Shown here: one piece after another, positions 5,304-13,525 of the stretch
How positions within the stretch are numbered: position 1 is the stretch's first letter
Layout: every line of letters begins with the position of its first letter
Assembly: GCF_020687765.1 (NCBI RefSeq)
Contig: NZ_JAJEWJ010000001.1
Location: 186,001-250,000, forward strand
Reading direction: 5' to 3'
DNA: 64,000 bases
Source of the DNA: Sphingobacterium sp. FBM7-1
GTDB taxonomy: Bacteria > Bacteroidota > Bacteroidia > Sphingobacteriales > Sphingobacteriaceae
Notes under the pieces: model-generated
Database searches by the model: none
What the model was told of the DNA's origin: nothing
What the model saw: only the letters and a program-made list of their open reading frames with translations
Made by a program: the position numbers and the translations under genes

Positions 5304-7973
5304 CTTAATAAGCAATCCCCTTCTAAGCCTTGTATCATCCAGCTTGTGCCATGTTTCGATTTTCAGCTCTAAACTATCCGTTAGCGTACAAACCACTACA
5401 ACAGCTTGATCATTATAATACTTCAGGTATATAAACGATTGATACTTTTGGTTTCGGTAATTCTGTAGCCATACTTCATCAGGAGCGGTTAAAATGTTTT
5501 CCACTTCAGATAAATACAGATGCCTAGTCCTGTACTTTTGATACCGTGTATTTGTATGAGATTTTAAAGTTGCTTTATCAATGGTAATGATCCTATTGTT
5601 ATAGTCGGTAATACCAAACTTCTTGGATGTAACCTTTTTGAGTTTGTCTGTAAAATATTCAATTGCATCTTCAATCTGATCTTCACCAAATTTGGGACTG
5701 AACTGTTTTGCATTGAAATTTTGATCCAGCGGTTTTAGACCCCAATCCTTATAGCCTAGATTATTCATCCGTTTGGTTACATCAAGATAATCCGTTGTAT
5801 AGTGTTGGTTTTCGGTAAATACCTGGCCTTTGTCCGCTCTGTTTATACCCCAACCCCCTTTAGCTGCTTTCTTAAATTCTGGGCTATCCAAATACAGTTT
5901 AACCTTTTCTTCTGAAGCTTTCAATTCTTCATCCGTAACCTCAGCTTTAGTTCTTGGAACAATCCAGCAACGACAATTCCAATCGTTGGGAGGTAAAATG
6001 TACTTCCATGCTGGGTGATTCCACGGTAATATAATATCGTGCAATAAAGCGTGTGAATGACGTACCCTCTCATCTGCAACAGTCTTATACTGCCAGTAAG
6101 GGAAATTATCCGTTTGCTTCATCAGCCTATTGTAAGTAGAAGCCATTTCACCTGCTGCAATAGCCGTGTTGTATTCGGTTTCCAGCCAAGCTTTATTGTG
6201 AACGTCCAGCATTGAGCTTGCCGTGTCATAGAATTCACGGAATGATTTTGCTTTACGGAACAACTCATTTAATTGCTGGGCTTCATATAGTGTCTTAGCA
6301 CCAGCGAACCTAAAGAGATTCATCTCGTAGGCTGTTAACGTTGCTGGATCGTTTACATCATACGAAAAGCCCAAATCCATTAACTTCGTTGGCTTTGTTT
6401 TCCATCCCTGAACAAAACCCATCGTTAAAGTCGTAGCCGTGAATTCATACAGCTGGGTATCAAAATTCAATGTCCCTTTTGCAATCCAAGCTCTTTGGAT
6501 GACATCATCTTTAATGGTGTCAAAAGCTTTGGAAGCGGTGAATTTTGCTAACTGTATTTTACTCGTGTGGTGATCTCCAAACGCCCCGACTAGCTGTCTG
6601 TTTTGTGCTGTCGGGGCTGGGTGAAAAAGCTGTAACAACCTCCTGAACCAAGATAGCTTTTTGAGTTTATCCACCTTGTTTTCGGTAGGAGTGTCGGTGT
6701 TTTCTTCCTCTGAAAGTTCGGGGGTAACTGCATTTTTGTTATCGGATTTAGCTTCTAAAGCTTTGTTCTTACTATCTTCAAGCTCGTTTTTTAATTCTTC
6801 ATAGTTATCGGGCTTTCTTACTCCATATTCTTCGTAATAAAAATCATCGTCAATTGGTATTCCCAAATCTTTACGCATGGACTTGTGTATTTCATAGGAG
6901 GTCTTATCAAGGTTCTTATCTTTTTTAATGACAAACGTTCCTCCTTTGGTATCAAATCCAGCAGCCTTCAAAATTTTGATGAACTGCGAGTTCAATGAAC
7001 GTCTTACAAACTGAAGATCGGATTCATTTTTTTTCTGATCTTCTTTTTGGTGTATTTCGGCTTGTGCGTAACCGCTTCTTGTGCTGGAATCTGTTGTTTC
7101 GGTTGATCCCAAAAGAACCTTTGAAATGTACGCATCCATTTTACTGACAAAAGTGTCTTGAAGCTGACCGTTGGCATTACCTGTATTGTTCTTGATATCA
7201 ACCTTAGTTCCTGAAGGTCGGATCATGATTCCTCCTGATCCCATTTCACGGATTGCTTTTGCAAGTTGCTGACGTTGTCCTTCATCAAATCCGTCCCATT
7301 CAGCATCAATGATACCACGTCCAAAAATTTCAATGAATTCAGCCCAATCGGATGTACTGCCTCTTTTATAGATTGAGTACATAGCAGCAGAAAGCAAAAG
7401 CCCCAAATCATTTGCCTTACCAAATTTCATGATGGTTTTGTTATAAATACCATCGTTGATATTTATTCCTTCATCATCCGTTTGGTGTTTTACAATGAAT
7501 CCCCTTTCAGGTCTCATGTGCTTCTTTGGTACTGAATAAAGTTCAAATTCATTCTGACCGTTTTCATTAATGAAAAAGGTAGGTTCGCACATCGAATAAC
7601 CCCAAGCTTTGGAATCTATTATTTCCTTTAATAAATCCTCAAAGCCTATACAGTCAATAAGCTCGTTTATTTCATCTACGGGATTACCATCTTTATCCGT
7701 GAATTCCCAATTTGCTGTTGTGATTGCATCCTGACGTTTGCCCCATACCGCTATGATCTGTCCATCAGTTGTGGAGATGTCGTGATACAGATCATACAAG
7801 TAAACACGTCTTGGAATATGTGATTCCGCTGATCGGGTTGCATTCCTCCAGCTGGATATATCCTGACTTTGCCTTGCAAAAGGTTGAATTGAAATATTTT
7901 GGATAATCGGTGCTGAAGTATTCTTTCCAGCAACAATTTTCTGTTTTGTTCTTTGTCTGTTGTTCTTTGCCAT
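5298..7973 (-). CDS. portal (DUF935/gp29) - MuF (gp30) - PBECR-like nuclease fusion
   Basis: This is an 891-residue three-part protein. Residues about 25-400 match Mu gp29-type portals (DUF935), including the YHDISTTDGQIIAVWGKR start region and WGYSM-EP. Residues about 450-690 match the gp30/MuF head-morphogenesis domain, with the ending DERVRHSHALLHD, HPAW, PPNDWNCRCW. Residues about 755-891 read like the phage Barnase-EndoU-ColicinE5/D-RelE-like (PBECR2) nuclease domain: IITIDKATLKSH, a Tyr/Arg-rich helix, then ILTAPDEVW and a beta-rich end. In Mu gp29 and gp30 are separate genes. The portal starts DNA entry, and MuF is thought to travel with the capsid. A C-terminal toxin would be injected or would act against rivals; that last step is inference from the family. 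Confidence 0.8.
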   Translation of the reverse strand: MAKNNRQRTKQKIVAGKNTSAPIIQNISIQPFARQSQDISSWRNATRSAESHIPRRVYLYDLYHDISTTDGQIIAVWGKRQDAITTANWEFTDKDGNPVDEINELIDCIGFEDLLKEIIDSKAWGYSMCEPTFFINENGQNEFELYSVPKKHMRPERGFIVKHQTDDEGININDGIYNKTIMKFGKANDLGLLLSAAMYSIYKRGSTSDWAEFIEIFGRGIIDAEWDGFDEGQRQQLAKAIREMGSGGIMIRPSGTKVDIKNNTGNANGQLQDTFVSKMDAYISKVLLGSTETTDSSTRSGYAQAEIHQKEDQKKNESDLQFVRRSLNSQFIKILKAAGFDTKGGTFVIKKDKNLDKTSYEIHKSMRKDLGIPIDDDFYYEEYGVRKPDNYEELKNELEDSKNKALEAKSDNKNAVTPELSEEENTDTPTENKVDKLKKLSWFRRLLQLFHPAPTAQNRQLVGAFGDHHTSKIQLAKFTASKAFDTIKDDVIQRAWIAKGTLNFDTQLYEFTATTLTMGFVQGWKTKPTKLMDLGFSYDVNDPATLTAYEMNLFRFAGAKTLYEAQQLNELFRKAKSFREFYDTASSMLDVHNKAWLETEYNTAIAAGEMASTYNRLMKQTDNFPYWQYKTVADERVRHSHALLHDIILPWNHPAWKYILPPNDWNCRCWIVPRTKAEVTDEELKASEEKVKLYLDSPEFKKAAKGGWGINRADKGQVFTENQHYTTDYLDVTKRMNNLGYKDWGLKPLDQNFNAKQFSPKFGEDQIEDAIEYFTDKLKKVTSKKFGITDYNNRIITIDKATLKSHTNTRYQKYRTRHLYLSEVENILTAPDEVWLQNYRNQKYQSFIYLKYYNDQAVVVVCTLTDSLELKIETWHKLDDTRLRRGLLIKN

Positions 7974-7975
7974 TG

Positions 7976-8392
7976 TTAATAATAGTTTTCTCGTTTAGGT
8001 CTACTGGATACAGTGAAAGCTCCTGATTGGTCATTTTCATCCTGAGGCAATGCCCAGCCTTTAGGCGTTACTATTCCTTTTTGAATGTCCTTCAGTCTTT
8101 CAATGGCATCATCATAACGCTCTTTTGCTAATTCCAAATCAGTGGCAACATTACAGATGTTTATAAAATGCCATTTGGCAATATCTTTTAGCCATGTTCT
8201 AAGGTTGGCGTATGTCTTACGGTCGTCACTGGTCATGATTGCATCAAGGTCAAATCTTGATAAATAGCCAAATGCTTCACTTATTGCCGTGTCAATTGCT
8301 TCAGCTAAACTTTCTTCGTTACCATCGGAAATAGCTTCGATAGTTCCGCTGTACATGTGCGTGTAAAAATCTTCAGGTGTTATTAGTCCCAT
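7976..8392 (-). CDS. gp36-like head-completion protein (DUF1320)
   Basis: This 138-residue protein fits DUF1320 (Mu gp36-like): it begins LITPEDFYTHMYSGTIEAI, then AIDTAISEAFGYLSRFDLDAI, and a helical segment with LRTWLKDIAKWHFINICNV and YDDAIERLKDIQKG. These proteins are head-tail connector adaptors. The C-terminus is polar and disordered-looking. It lies between large terminase (one base away) and the portal fusion (two bases away) on the minus strand, matching the conserved gene neighbourhood of Mu-like heads. Confidence 0.75.
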   Translation of the reverse strand: MGLITPEDFYTHMYSGTIEAISDGNEESLAEAIDTAISEAFGYLSRFDLDAIMTSDDRKTYANLRTWLKDIAKWHFINICNVATDLELAKERYDDAIERLKDIQKGIVTPKGWALPQDENDQSGAFTVSSRPKRENYY

Positions 8393-8393
8393 A

Positions 8394-9920
8394 TTATGCG
8401 ATACGTTTAGAGCCGTTTTGGCTGGTTGATATAGTTTGAATGTTATCTGCGTTGTGAATGCTTTTGTTATTGATTACCCATACAGCTCCTTCTACTGCAT
8501 CGGGAGCATCGTCATGAGCTGAACTACCAGCTTCGATAGCTAAAAATTGTTCTTCCAGCCTTTGCATGTGCAGGCTTTCTTTTTCCTTTTCATTAAGCCA
8601 TAGCTTTTCGTTTCGGTTCAATGGCTCTAATAGGGTTTCAATCCGAGTGAATTTGTCAGCCTTTTTTCGCTGATCTCCTTTTAGTGGGATGATCTTTTTA
8701 TCGTGCTCGCTGGAATACTCATAAAACTTGTTTATAAGCGTGTCTTGAATAAAATTGGCTTCCATCATGTAATAAACTGGCACACGGTCTGCAACCAATT
8801 CCGCTATCTGATAATGCCATTCAATCATATTGGCAGTAGTGGTCTGATCACAGAAGGCTTTAATAACATGGAATTCGTCTTTCCATCTTCCTACCAAGAC
8901 AGTTGCTTTAAAGTCGTTTTTCTTGGAATCTTTAAATGAAGGGTCAGTATAGCACACCAGCCATTTGTATTGTGATAATGGCGGTAATTTTTTATAGTTC
9001 ATCTCCTTGAATACCGTCCCTTCTGAAATGGGGTTATTGAAGTATTCTTTCTGAGCTGAAGCATAAGAAATCAATGAGAGAATTTTGTCAATATCTTCTT
9101 CACTGTTTTTTGCTAACCATGAGCTTTTACCATTCTTATCCCTAATATTTACCTGATGTACATAGTCAGCCAATTTCTCACAAAGCGAAACGACACATAC
9201 TTTTGCGATCTTGTTCCCACACACTATGATCCGATAATTGCCCGAAACGGATACCGTTGGGATTAATGCTTCTTGAATCCATTTGAATTTTTCAATGATC
9301 CTGCGTGGGTTTCTGCATTCTTCATCTGTATCAATATCATCGATCAGGATGCAATCAACCCTAAAATTTTCATTACGTGTACCACGAGGCGATTGACCTG
9401 CACCCAATGCACGAAAGCTCACACCGCTTTTGGTTGTAAATTCGCCGTCCGTCCATGATCCTAACTTCTCCTGAGTTCCATAGTCATTTATCAGGCGTTG
9501 GTTGCATTCAAGACTTAATTTGTATGGCATCAATAAACGAACAGCGTTATCGAAGCTGTTGGAAACAAGAAGTATGTTCCTTAGTTCTTTTCTTACTAAA
9601 ACCAAGTATAACACGATCAACATCACTGAGGTAGATTTTGCCAATTCACGAGCCCACATTAAAAGCTCAAACCATCTTTTGTTTTTGATCAGCCTTCGAA
9701 ACGTTTTTAAATGGAATGGTGCAAAATCCGCTTTACAGAAATTCGGGAAATAGTACTTCATCCACTCCACTTCATTCCCTTCTTTTTCTAAGCGAGCGAT
9801 CCGCTTTTGTTTTTGCGTTGGAGTTTCATGGATGTCAATGGGTGTCGCTTGCCTCATTTCTTTGGCAAAGTCCTCCCATTTTATGGATATCTGTTTGTTT
9901 GTAAACTTTTGTGCTGCCAT
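8394..9920 (-). CDS. phage terminase large subunit (Mu gp28-like)
   Basis: This 508-residue protein is a packaging motor. The ATPase part has a Walker A-type loop (ARELAKSTS, about residues 90-98) and a Walker B (VDCILIDDID, about residues 188-197). The C-terminal nuclease part has the usual acidic sites: CYTDPSF (about 325), EANF in the middle, and HDDAPDAVEGA near residue 470. It cuts and translocates DNA into the prohead. The start overlaps the stop of the small terminase gene by one base, so the pair is co-translated. Length and motif order are normal for the family. Confidence 0.9.
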   Translation of the reverse strand: MAAQKFTNKQISIKWEDFAKEMRQATPIDIHETPTQKQKRIARLEKEGNEVEWMKYYFPNFCKADFAPFHLKTFRRLIKNKRWFELLMWARELAKSTSVMLIVLYLVLVRKELRNILLVSNSFDNAVRLLMPYKLSLECNQRLINDYGTQEKLGSWTDGEFTTKSGVSFRALGAGQSPRGTRNENFRVDCILIDDIDTDEECRNPRRIIEKFKWIQEALIPTVSVSGNYRIIVCGNKIAKVCVVSLCEKLADYVHQVNIRDKNGKSSWLAKNSEEDIDKILSLISYASAQKEYFNNPISEGTVFKEMNYKKLPPLSQYKWLVCYTDPSFKDSKKNDFKATVLVGRWKDEFHVIKAFCDQTTTANMIEWHYQIAELVADRVPVYYMMEANFIQDTLINKFYEYSSEHDKKIIPLKGDQRKKADKFTRIETLLEPLNRNEKLWLNEKEKESLHMQRLEEQFLAIEAGSSAHDDAPDAVEGAVWVINNKSIHNADNIQTISTSQNGSKRIA

Positions 9921-10375
9921 TATCTTAAAAGCGTTTTAATATATCCATCAAAATCCTCTGTAAGTGCTTTAGCTTTGTCTAAGTCAATACCTCTGTAATG
10001 ACTGATCATTTTGGTTGCAACATCAAATACCTCTGATGCGGAAACATCCGTTTCAAGCTTCTTAATGTTTTGGATCAATGTGTCTCGGATATAGGCTTGT
10101 TCTTTTGTTGCATATCCTCTACCACCAGTTGCAATCTCAGTGTTTAGAATTTCCAGCTCATCCATCATCTGTCTAAGTTGATCCTCCCTAGTCATCATGA
10201 TGCTCTTTTTTGCTTGTTCCCAATTATCCTCGTTTGACCATTTACTGATTGTTCCTTCAGTAATCTGAAGCCGTCTGGAAATCTCCTTTTGGGTTAATTT
10301 TTCACGGATGAAAAGAAGTTTTGCATGTTCCCTTTTCTCCTGAAGTTCTGCTTTGCTAAGTCTATTTTTTGCCAT
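9920..10375 (-). CDS. phage terminase small subunit-like protein with HTH
   Basis: This 151-residue protein starts with a basic segment and a helix-turn-helix (AKLLFIREKLTQKEISRRL then TEGTISKWSNEDNW, residues about 18-56), followed by long helices. That architecture, immediately before the large subunit, is typical of small terminases in Mu-like phages. It would recognise phage DNA and recruit the large subunit. It is the first gene of the minus-strand head operon, and its promoter should lie in the 176-base gap shared with the divergent protease gene; no clear minus-strand TAnnTTTG was found there. Confidence 0.8.
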   Translation of the reverse strand: MAKNRLSKAELQEKREHAKLLFIREKLTQKEISRRLQITEGTISKWSNEDNWEQAKKSIMMTREDQLRQMMDELEILNTEIATGGRGYATKEQAYIRDTLIQNIKKLETDVSASEVFDVATKMISHYRGIDLDKAKALTEDFDGYIKTLLR

Positions 10376-10499
10376 AAAAACCGTGTTAACTGGTCAAAAA
10401 TGGCACTTATATATAGGGGTAAAAAATCGGAAAATTAAAAGCTGGCAATAATTACAGGCTTTTACTGCACAGGGTGTTAGCATTCAAAAAGGCGATTTT

Positions 10500-10527
10500 T
10501 TTGACTGTTTTTGTCGATGTAGGTTTG
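10500..10527 (+). promoter_or_regulatory. promoter for the plus-strand capsid/tail operon
   Basis: TTTG (10500-10503), 16 nt, then TAGGTTTG (10520-10527), 24 bases before the ATG at 10552. It lies in the gap between divergent head genes and is probably the late promoter for the plus-strand block. Confidence 0.5.
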
Positions 10528-10551
10528 TGCCAACAATAGCGAAAAAGACAG

Positions 10552-11598
10552 ATGTTAAAAGCGACAAAACGGCTAATAATTTTAAGTGAACAGGTCAACA
10601 AATATGGCTTCAGGGCTTTGGTTGAAGGCGTTGACTTAGCACAATACGAAAGAAACCCAATCTTACTTTGGATGCACTATCGTGCTTTTGGGAAAAAGAA
10701 TGAAGTGATCCTTCCTTTGGGCAACGTCATTGAACTGAAGATAGAAACCATTGACGGTATTGGTAAATGCTTGACAGGTTTGCCAGTCTTTGATGATACG
10801 GACGATTTTGCCGTGTCTATTTACAATAAATATGAGAACGGTACACTTCGTATGGGTTCGGCTGGTTTGCTTCCTGTCGAATGGTCATCCGATGAAACTC
10901 TGATCATTCAGGGGCAAAGAGGTGAAACCTTAGCAAGGTCTATCCTCGAAGAAGTCAGTATTGCCGATATAGGTGCAGATAATAATGCCTTATCCATCGC
11001 TTTGTATGATTCCAATCATACTCGTATCGAACTCTCATCCAGCGACACGAGTGCTGTAATCCCATTGCTTATCAATAATAAAAAATCACATATGGAAAAA
11101 ATCGAATTGTCAGCTGCAAAGGCAGCAGCGATATTGGGAACTGATGTGAAGTCAGTTGACCAATTTGAAACAAAGGTGATGGAAGTAGTTCAATTGGCTG
11201 CATCCCAAAAAAACGAAATCGACAACCTTAAAAATCAAAATCAAGCCTTACAAAAGAAGGTTGATGATGCTGAAAAAATTCAGCTGTCATCCAAAGTGGA
11301 AACGTTAGTTCAAGGTGCAGTAGACGACCGAAAAATCACTGCTGACGAAAAACCACATTTCGTGACTTTGGCAATGACTGATTATGATTCAGTTGCAAAT
11401 ATTTTGGGAGGCAAACAAGGTGCGCCAACAGTACAGAGCCAAATCCAAACAAAGAAGGAAGCCAAGGTAAGTCTTTACGCAAACAAGACATGGGAACAAT
11501 TGGATCAGGAAGGCTTATTGATCAAGCTTAAATCTGATGATCCTAATTTGTTCAAAGAGCTTTTTAAAGCTGAGTTTGACAAAGAGTACGAAGGTTAA
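10552..11598 (+). CDS. prohead protease with C-terminal scaffold region
   Basis: This 348-residue protein has an N-terminal HK97-type prohead protease-like domain: a probable catalytic His42 (WMHYR), Ser103 (RMGSAGLLP) and an acidic site in ILEEVSIADIGADNNA (about 131-146). From about residue 190 it becomes a coiled coil (QKNEIDNLKNQNQALQKKV) and ends in a charged helical tail, like the combined protease-scaffold gpI of Mu. It would guide capsid assembly and then digest itself and the scaffold. It leads the plus-strand operon and directly precedes the capsid gene. An internal start near 11092 (ATGGAAAAAATCG) could yield a scaffold-only product, as in Mu gpZ; that is speculation. Confidence 0.8.
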   Translation: MLKATKRLIILSEQVNKYGFRALVEGVDLAQYERNPILLWMHYRAFGKKNEVILPLGNVIELKIETIDGIGKCLTGLPVFDDTDDFAVSIYNKYENGTLRMGSAGLLPVEWSSDETLIIQGQRGETLARSILEEVSIADIGADNNALSIALYDSNHTRIELSSSDTSAVIPLLINNKKSHMEKIELSAAKAAAILGTDVKSVDQFETKVMEVVQLAASQKNEIDNLKNQNQALQKKVDDAEKIQLSSKVETLVQGAVDDRKITADEKPHFVTLAMTDYDSVANILGGKQGAPTVQSQIQTKKEAKVSLYANKTWEQLDQEGLLIKLKSDDPNLFKELFKAEFDKEYEG

Positions 11599-11613
11599 AC
11601 CACAAATCAATCA

Positions 11614-11657
11614 GTAATTAACAAACTTTTAAAACCCCTTTAAAACTATTTAAAATC
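11614..11657 (+). repeat. 44-nt leader repeat, copy 1 (before capsid gene)
   Basis: GTAATTAACAAACTTTTAAA and the 24 bases after it are repeated at 14485-14528 with a single C/T difference. Each copy ends at or just before an ATG: the capsid start at 11660 here, and the tail tube start at 14529 for copy 2. The AT-rich, unstructured leader fits a translation enhancer for the most abundant virion proteins. Confidence 0.8.
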
Positions 11658-11659
11658 AA

Positions 11660-12763
11660 ATGAGAAATTTAGAATTCAAACCGCTTAACCTGTTATACAA
11701 TGTGTTGGTTGTGGCGTTGTTGTTTGCCTTGATAGGTGTGAACATTGTTTATTCCGTTCCTGTAGGTATTGTCTCGGGTATTGTTTTGGGATTCGTCAAA
11801 TCTCCTGAAGCTGCATTGTTTATGGCTATCCAAAAAGAGATTTGGACAAAGGACATCCAAAACAACCTGTACAAGAACAATACTTTCCTTAATTCATTCT
11901 CAAAGGCTGACAAGGAAAACATCAACGGTACAACAGTACACATTCCACAAGCTGGCAGGGCTGGCGATGTGGTCAAAAACAGAAGTTCATTACCAGCAAC
12001 CGTTAAGACCCGTACAGATATTCCGACATCGTATGAAATTAATGAGTACACTTCTGATCCGATCTTGATTCCTAATGCAGATACTGTTGAGCTTTCTTAT
12101 GATAAACGTCAATCGGTTCTACAGGATGAACAGGCGAACCTAAATCAAAATGTTGCTGAGGACGTATTATTGTCTACGGTTACGGCTTCCATTGGAACAA
12201 CAACCAATCTTCCAGCAACTAGTATTTTGCCTACTGAAGGTAGTGCCGTTGCTCCAACAGCTCCAACAGCAGTTGCAAATGTAAAGGCTTACAGTCTGAA
12301 GGATTTGCAACGTGGTAGATCATTCTTTATCCGTCAAGGCACATGGCGTGAAGGTCACATGTATGCAGTAATTACGGCTGAAGCTGAGGCGCAAATGTTC
12401 CCTGCTGACAGTCAAGTTACAGCTACTTACATGGCAAGCGTAACAGAAGAGGAACGCCGTAATGGTGTCATGTACAAAGCCCAGGGCTTTAAGATTTTCA
12501 CACGTTCAACAGTGTTATTGTTGAATGCAGCTGGTGCGTTCAAACCTTTGACTGCTGAAGCTGCTACAACCGATGTGGAAGGAATTCTTTTGTACAACGG
12601 CAATAACGTTGAATTTGCCTTAGGTGATATCAAATTCTTTGAAAACCTAAACGATGCAACTTACTACGGTGATATTTATTCATTCTTGGTTCGTGCTGGA
12701 GCAAGGGCAAAACGTGAAAAATTTGAAGGTGTTTGTGTGGTAAAACAAGTGCCAGCAGAATAA
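11660..12763 (+). CDS. major capsid protein
   Basis: This 367-residue protein is probably the major head protein. Its position directly after the protease/scaffold, the strong repeated leader, and the body of the protein (strand-rich, with VHIPQAGRAG, 'RQSVLQDEQANLNQNVAED' and a closing ARAKREKFEGVCVV) fit the role. The unusual part is the first 47 residues: LLYNVLVVALLFALIGVNIV and then VGIVSGIVLGF form one or two hydrophobic helices. Ordinary HK97-fold capsids have no membrane segment, and delta domains are charged and coiled. The segment could be a removed N-terminal region. The next downstream Met (about residue 54) would remove it, but the shared leader sits at 11660. Confidence 0.75.
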   Translation: MRNLEFKPLNLLYNVLVVALLFALIGVNIVYSVPVGIVSGIVLGFVKSPEAALFMAIQKEIWTKDIQNNLYKNNTFLNSFSKADKENINGTTVHIPQAGRAGDVVKNRSSLPATVKTRTDIPTSYEINEYTSDPILIPNADTVELSYDKRQSVLQDEQANLNQNVAEDVLLSTVTASIGTTTNLPATSILPTEGSAVAPTAPTAVANVKAYSLKDLQRGRSFFIRQGTWREGHMYAVITAEAEAQMFPADSQVTATYMASVTEEERRNGVMYKAQGFKIFTRSTVLLLNAAGAFKPLTAEAATTDVEGILLYNGNNVEFALGDIKFFENLNDATYYGDIYSFLVRAGARAKREKFEGVCVVKQVPAE

Positions 12764-12781
12764 TTAATCAACCAAACCAAT

Positions 12782-12807
12782 AGCGGGGACGCTTCGTGCG
12801 ACCCGCT
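12782..12807 (+). terminator. hairpin after the capsid gene
   Basis: AGCGGG (12782-12787) pairs with CCCGCT (12802-12807), with a possible inner CGC/GCG pair. There is no T-run afterwards, so it is probably an mRNA stabilising or processing stem, or a weak terminator that reduces expression of the next genes relative to capsid. Confidence 0.45.
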
Positions 12808-12822
12808 TCTAATCCTTAGCAA

Positions 12823-13137
12823 ATGGAGCAACTAATAGAATCGCTTTTGATTCCTCTCATTACTAGCATCGCTGGGGCTTTTTCAGGTTGGTTTTTTGGA
12901 AGACGTAAACAAACAGCTGAAGCCGTCCAGAGCGAATTAGAATCAGTTGAAAAGGCGGTTGCTATTTGGCGTGAAATAGCTCAGGATTTAAAAAAGGAGC
13001 TGGCAGAGCAAAGTTTACAGATTCAAAATCTACAGCTGGAAATAGGAACGCTCAGACGTGATAATGCAAGGCTTTTGAGTGAGTTGAAGCAAATAAAGAA
13101 AGTACAGAAGGAACAAGGTTATGATAGCACAAATTAA
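12823..13137 (+). CDS. small membrane protein with coiled coil, holin-like
   Basis: This 104-residue protein has one N-terminal hydrophobic helix (about residues 7-26, SLLIPLITSIAGAFSGWFF) followed by a basic turn (GRRKQ) and then a long coiled coil of roughly 65 residues. Topology would place the coil in the cytoplasm or the periplasm depending on orientation. It opens a three-gene cluster with overlapping ends (17 bases with the next gene), which looks like a lysis cassette. One-helix holins and i-spanins both have this shape. Its first role guess is holin, with low certainty. Confidence 0.5.
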   Translation: MEQLIESLLIPLITSIAGAFSGWFFGRRKQTAEAVQSELESVEKAVAIWREIAQDLKKELAEQSLQIQNLQLEIGTLRRDNARLLSELKQIKKVQKEQGYDSTN

Positions 13138-13525
13138 CAGAACCATTAAAACGGATAAACAGACACTAGGTGAATTTATCCTGAAAGATGATAAAGGAAC
13201 GGTACTGATGAAGTGTAAAACGTTGGAGCTTCCGTGGAGGAACAATGAGTTTCAAAAGTCGTGTATTCCTTCAGGAACATACAATGTTGTTCCTCGCACA
13301 TCTCCAAAGTTTTCTAAGCATTACCACATTTTGGATGTGCCTAACAGGACTTATATCCTGATCCACACTGGAAATTATCACACTCAAATATTAGGGTGCA
13401 TCCTTGTAGGTTCGGAATTTAAGGACATCAATGGTGATGGTAGCCTTGATGTGACATCCAGCAGAATAACGTTAGACAGAATTTTAAAACTTGCCCCAAA
13501 AGGCTTTAAACTAATTGTAGCATGA
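13121..13525 (+). CDS. DUF5675-like protein, possible lysis enzyme
   Basis: This 134-residue protein fits the DUF5675 pattern: LKDDKGTVLMKCKTLELPWRNN, then C-IPSGTYNVVPR, a second part RTYILIHTGNYHTQILGCILVG, and GDGSLDVTSSR. The H-x-GN...GC arrangement recalls the active-site spacing of L,D-transpeptidase-like folds, but the family has no established activity. No lysozyme or amidase gene is found in this prophage region, and this gene lies between the holin-like and the spanin-like genes, so it is the best endolysin candidate here. Its end overlaps the next start by four bases (ATGA). Confidence 0.6.
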   Translation: MIAQINRTIKTDKQTLGEFILKDDKGTVLMKCKTLELPWRNNEFQKSCIPSGTYNVVPRTSPKFSKHYHILDVPNRTYILIHTGNYHTQILGCILVGSEFKDINGDGSLDVTSSRITLDRILKLAPKGFKLIVA

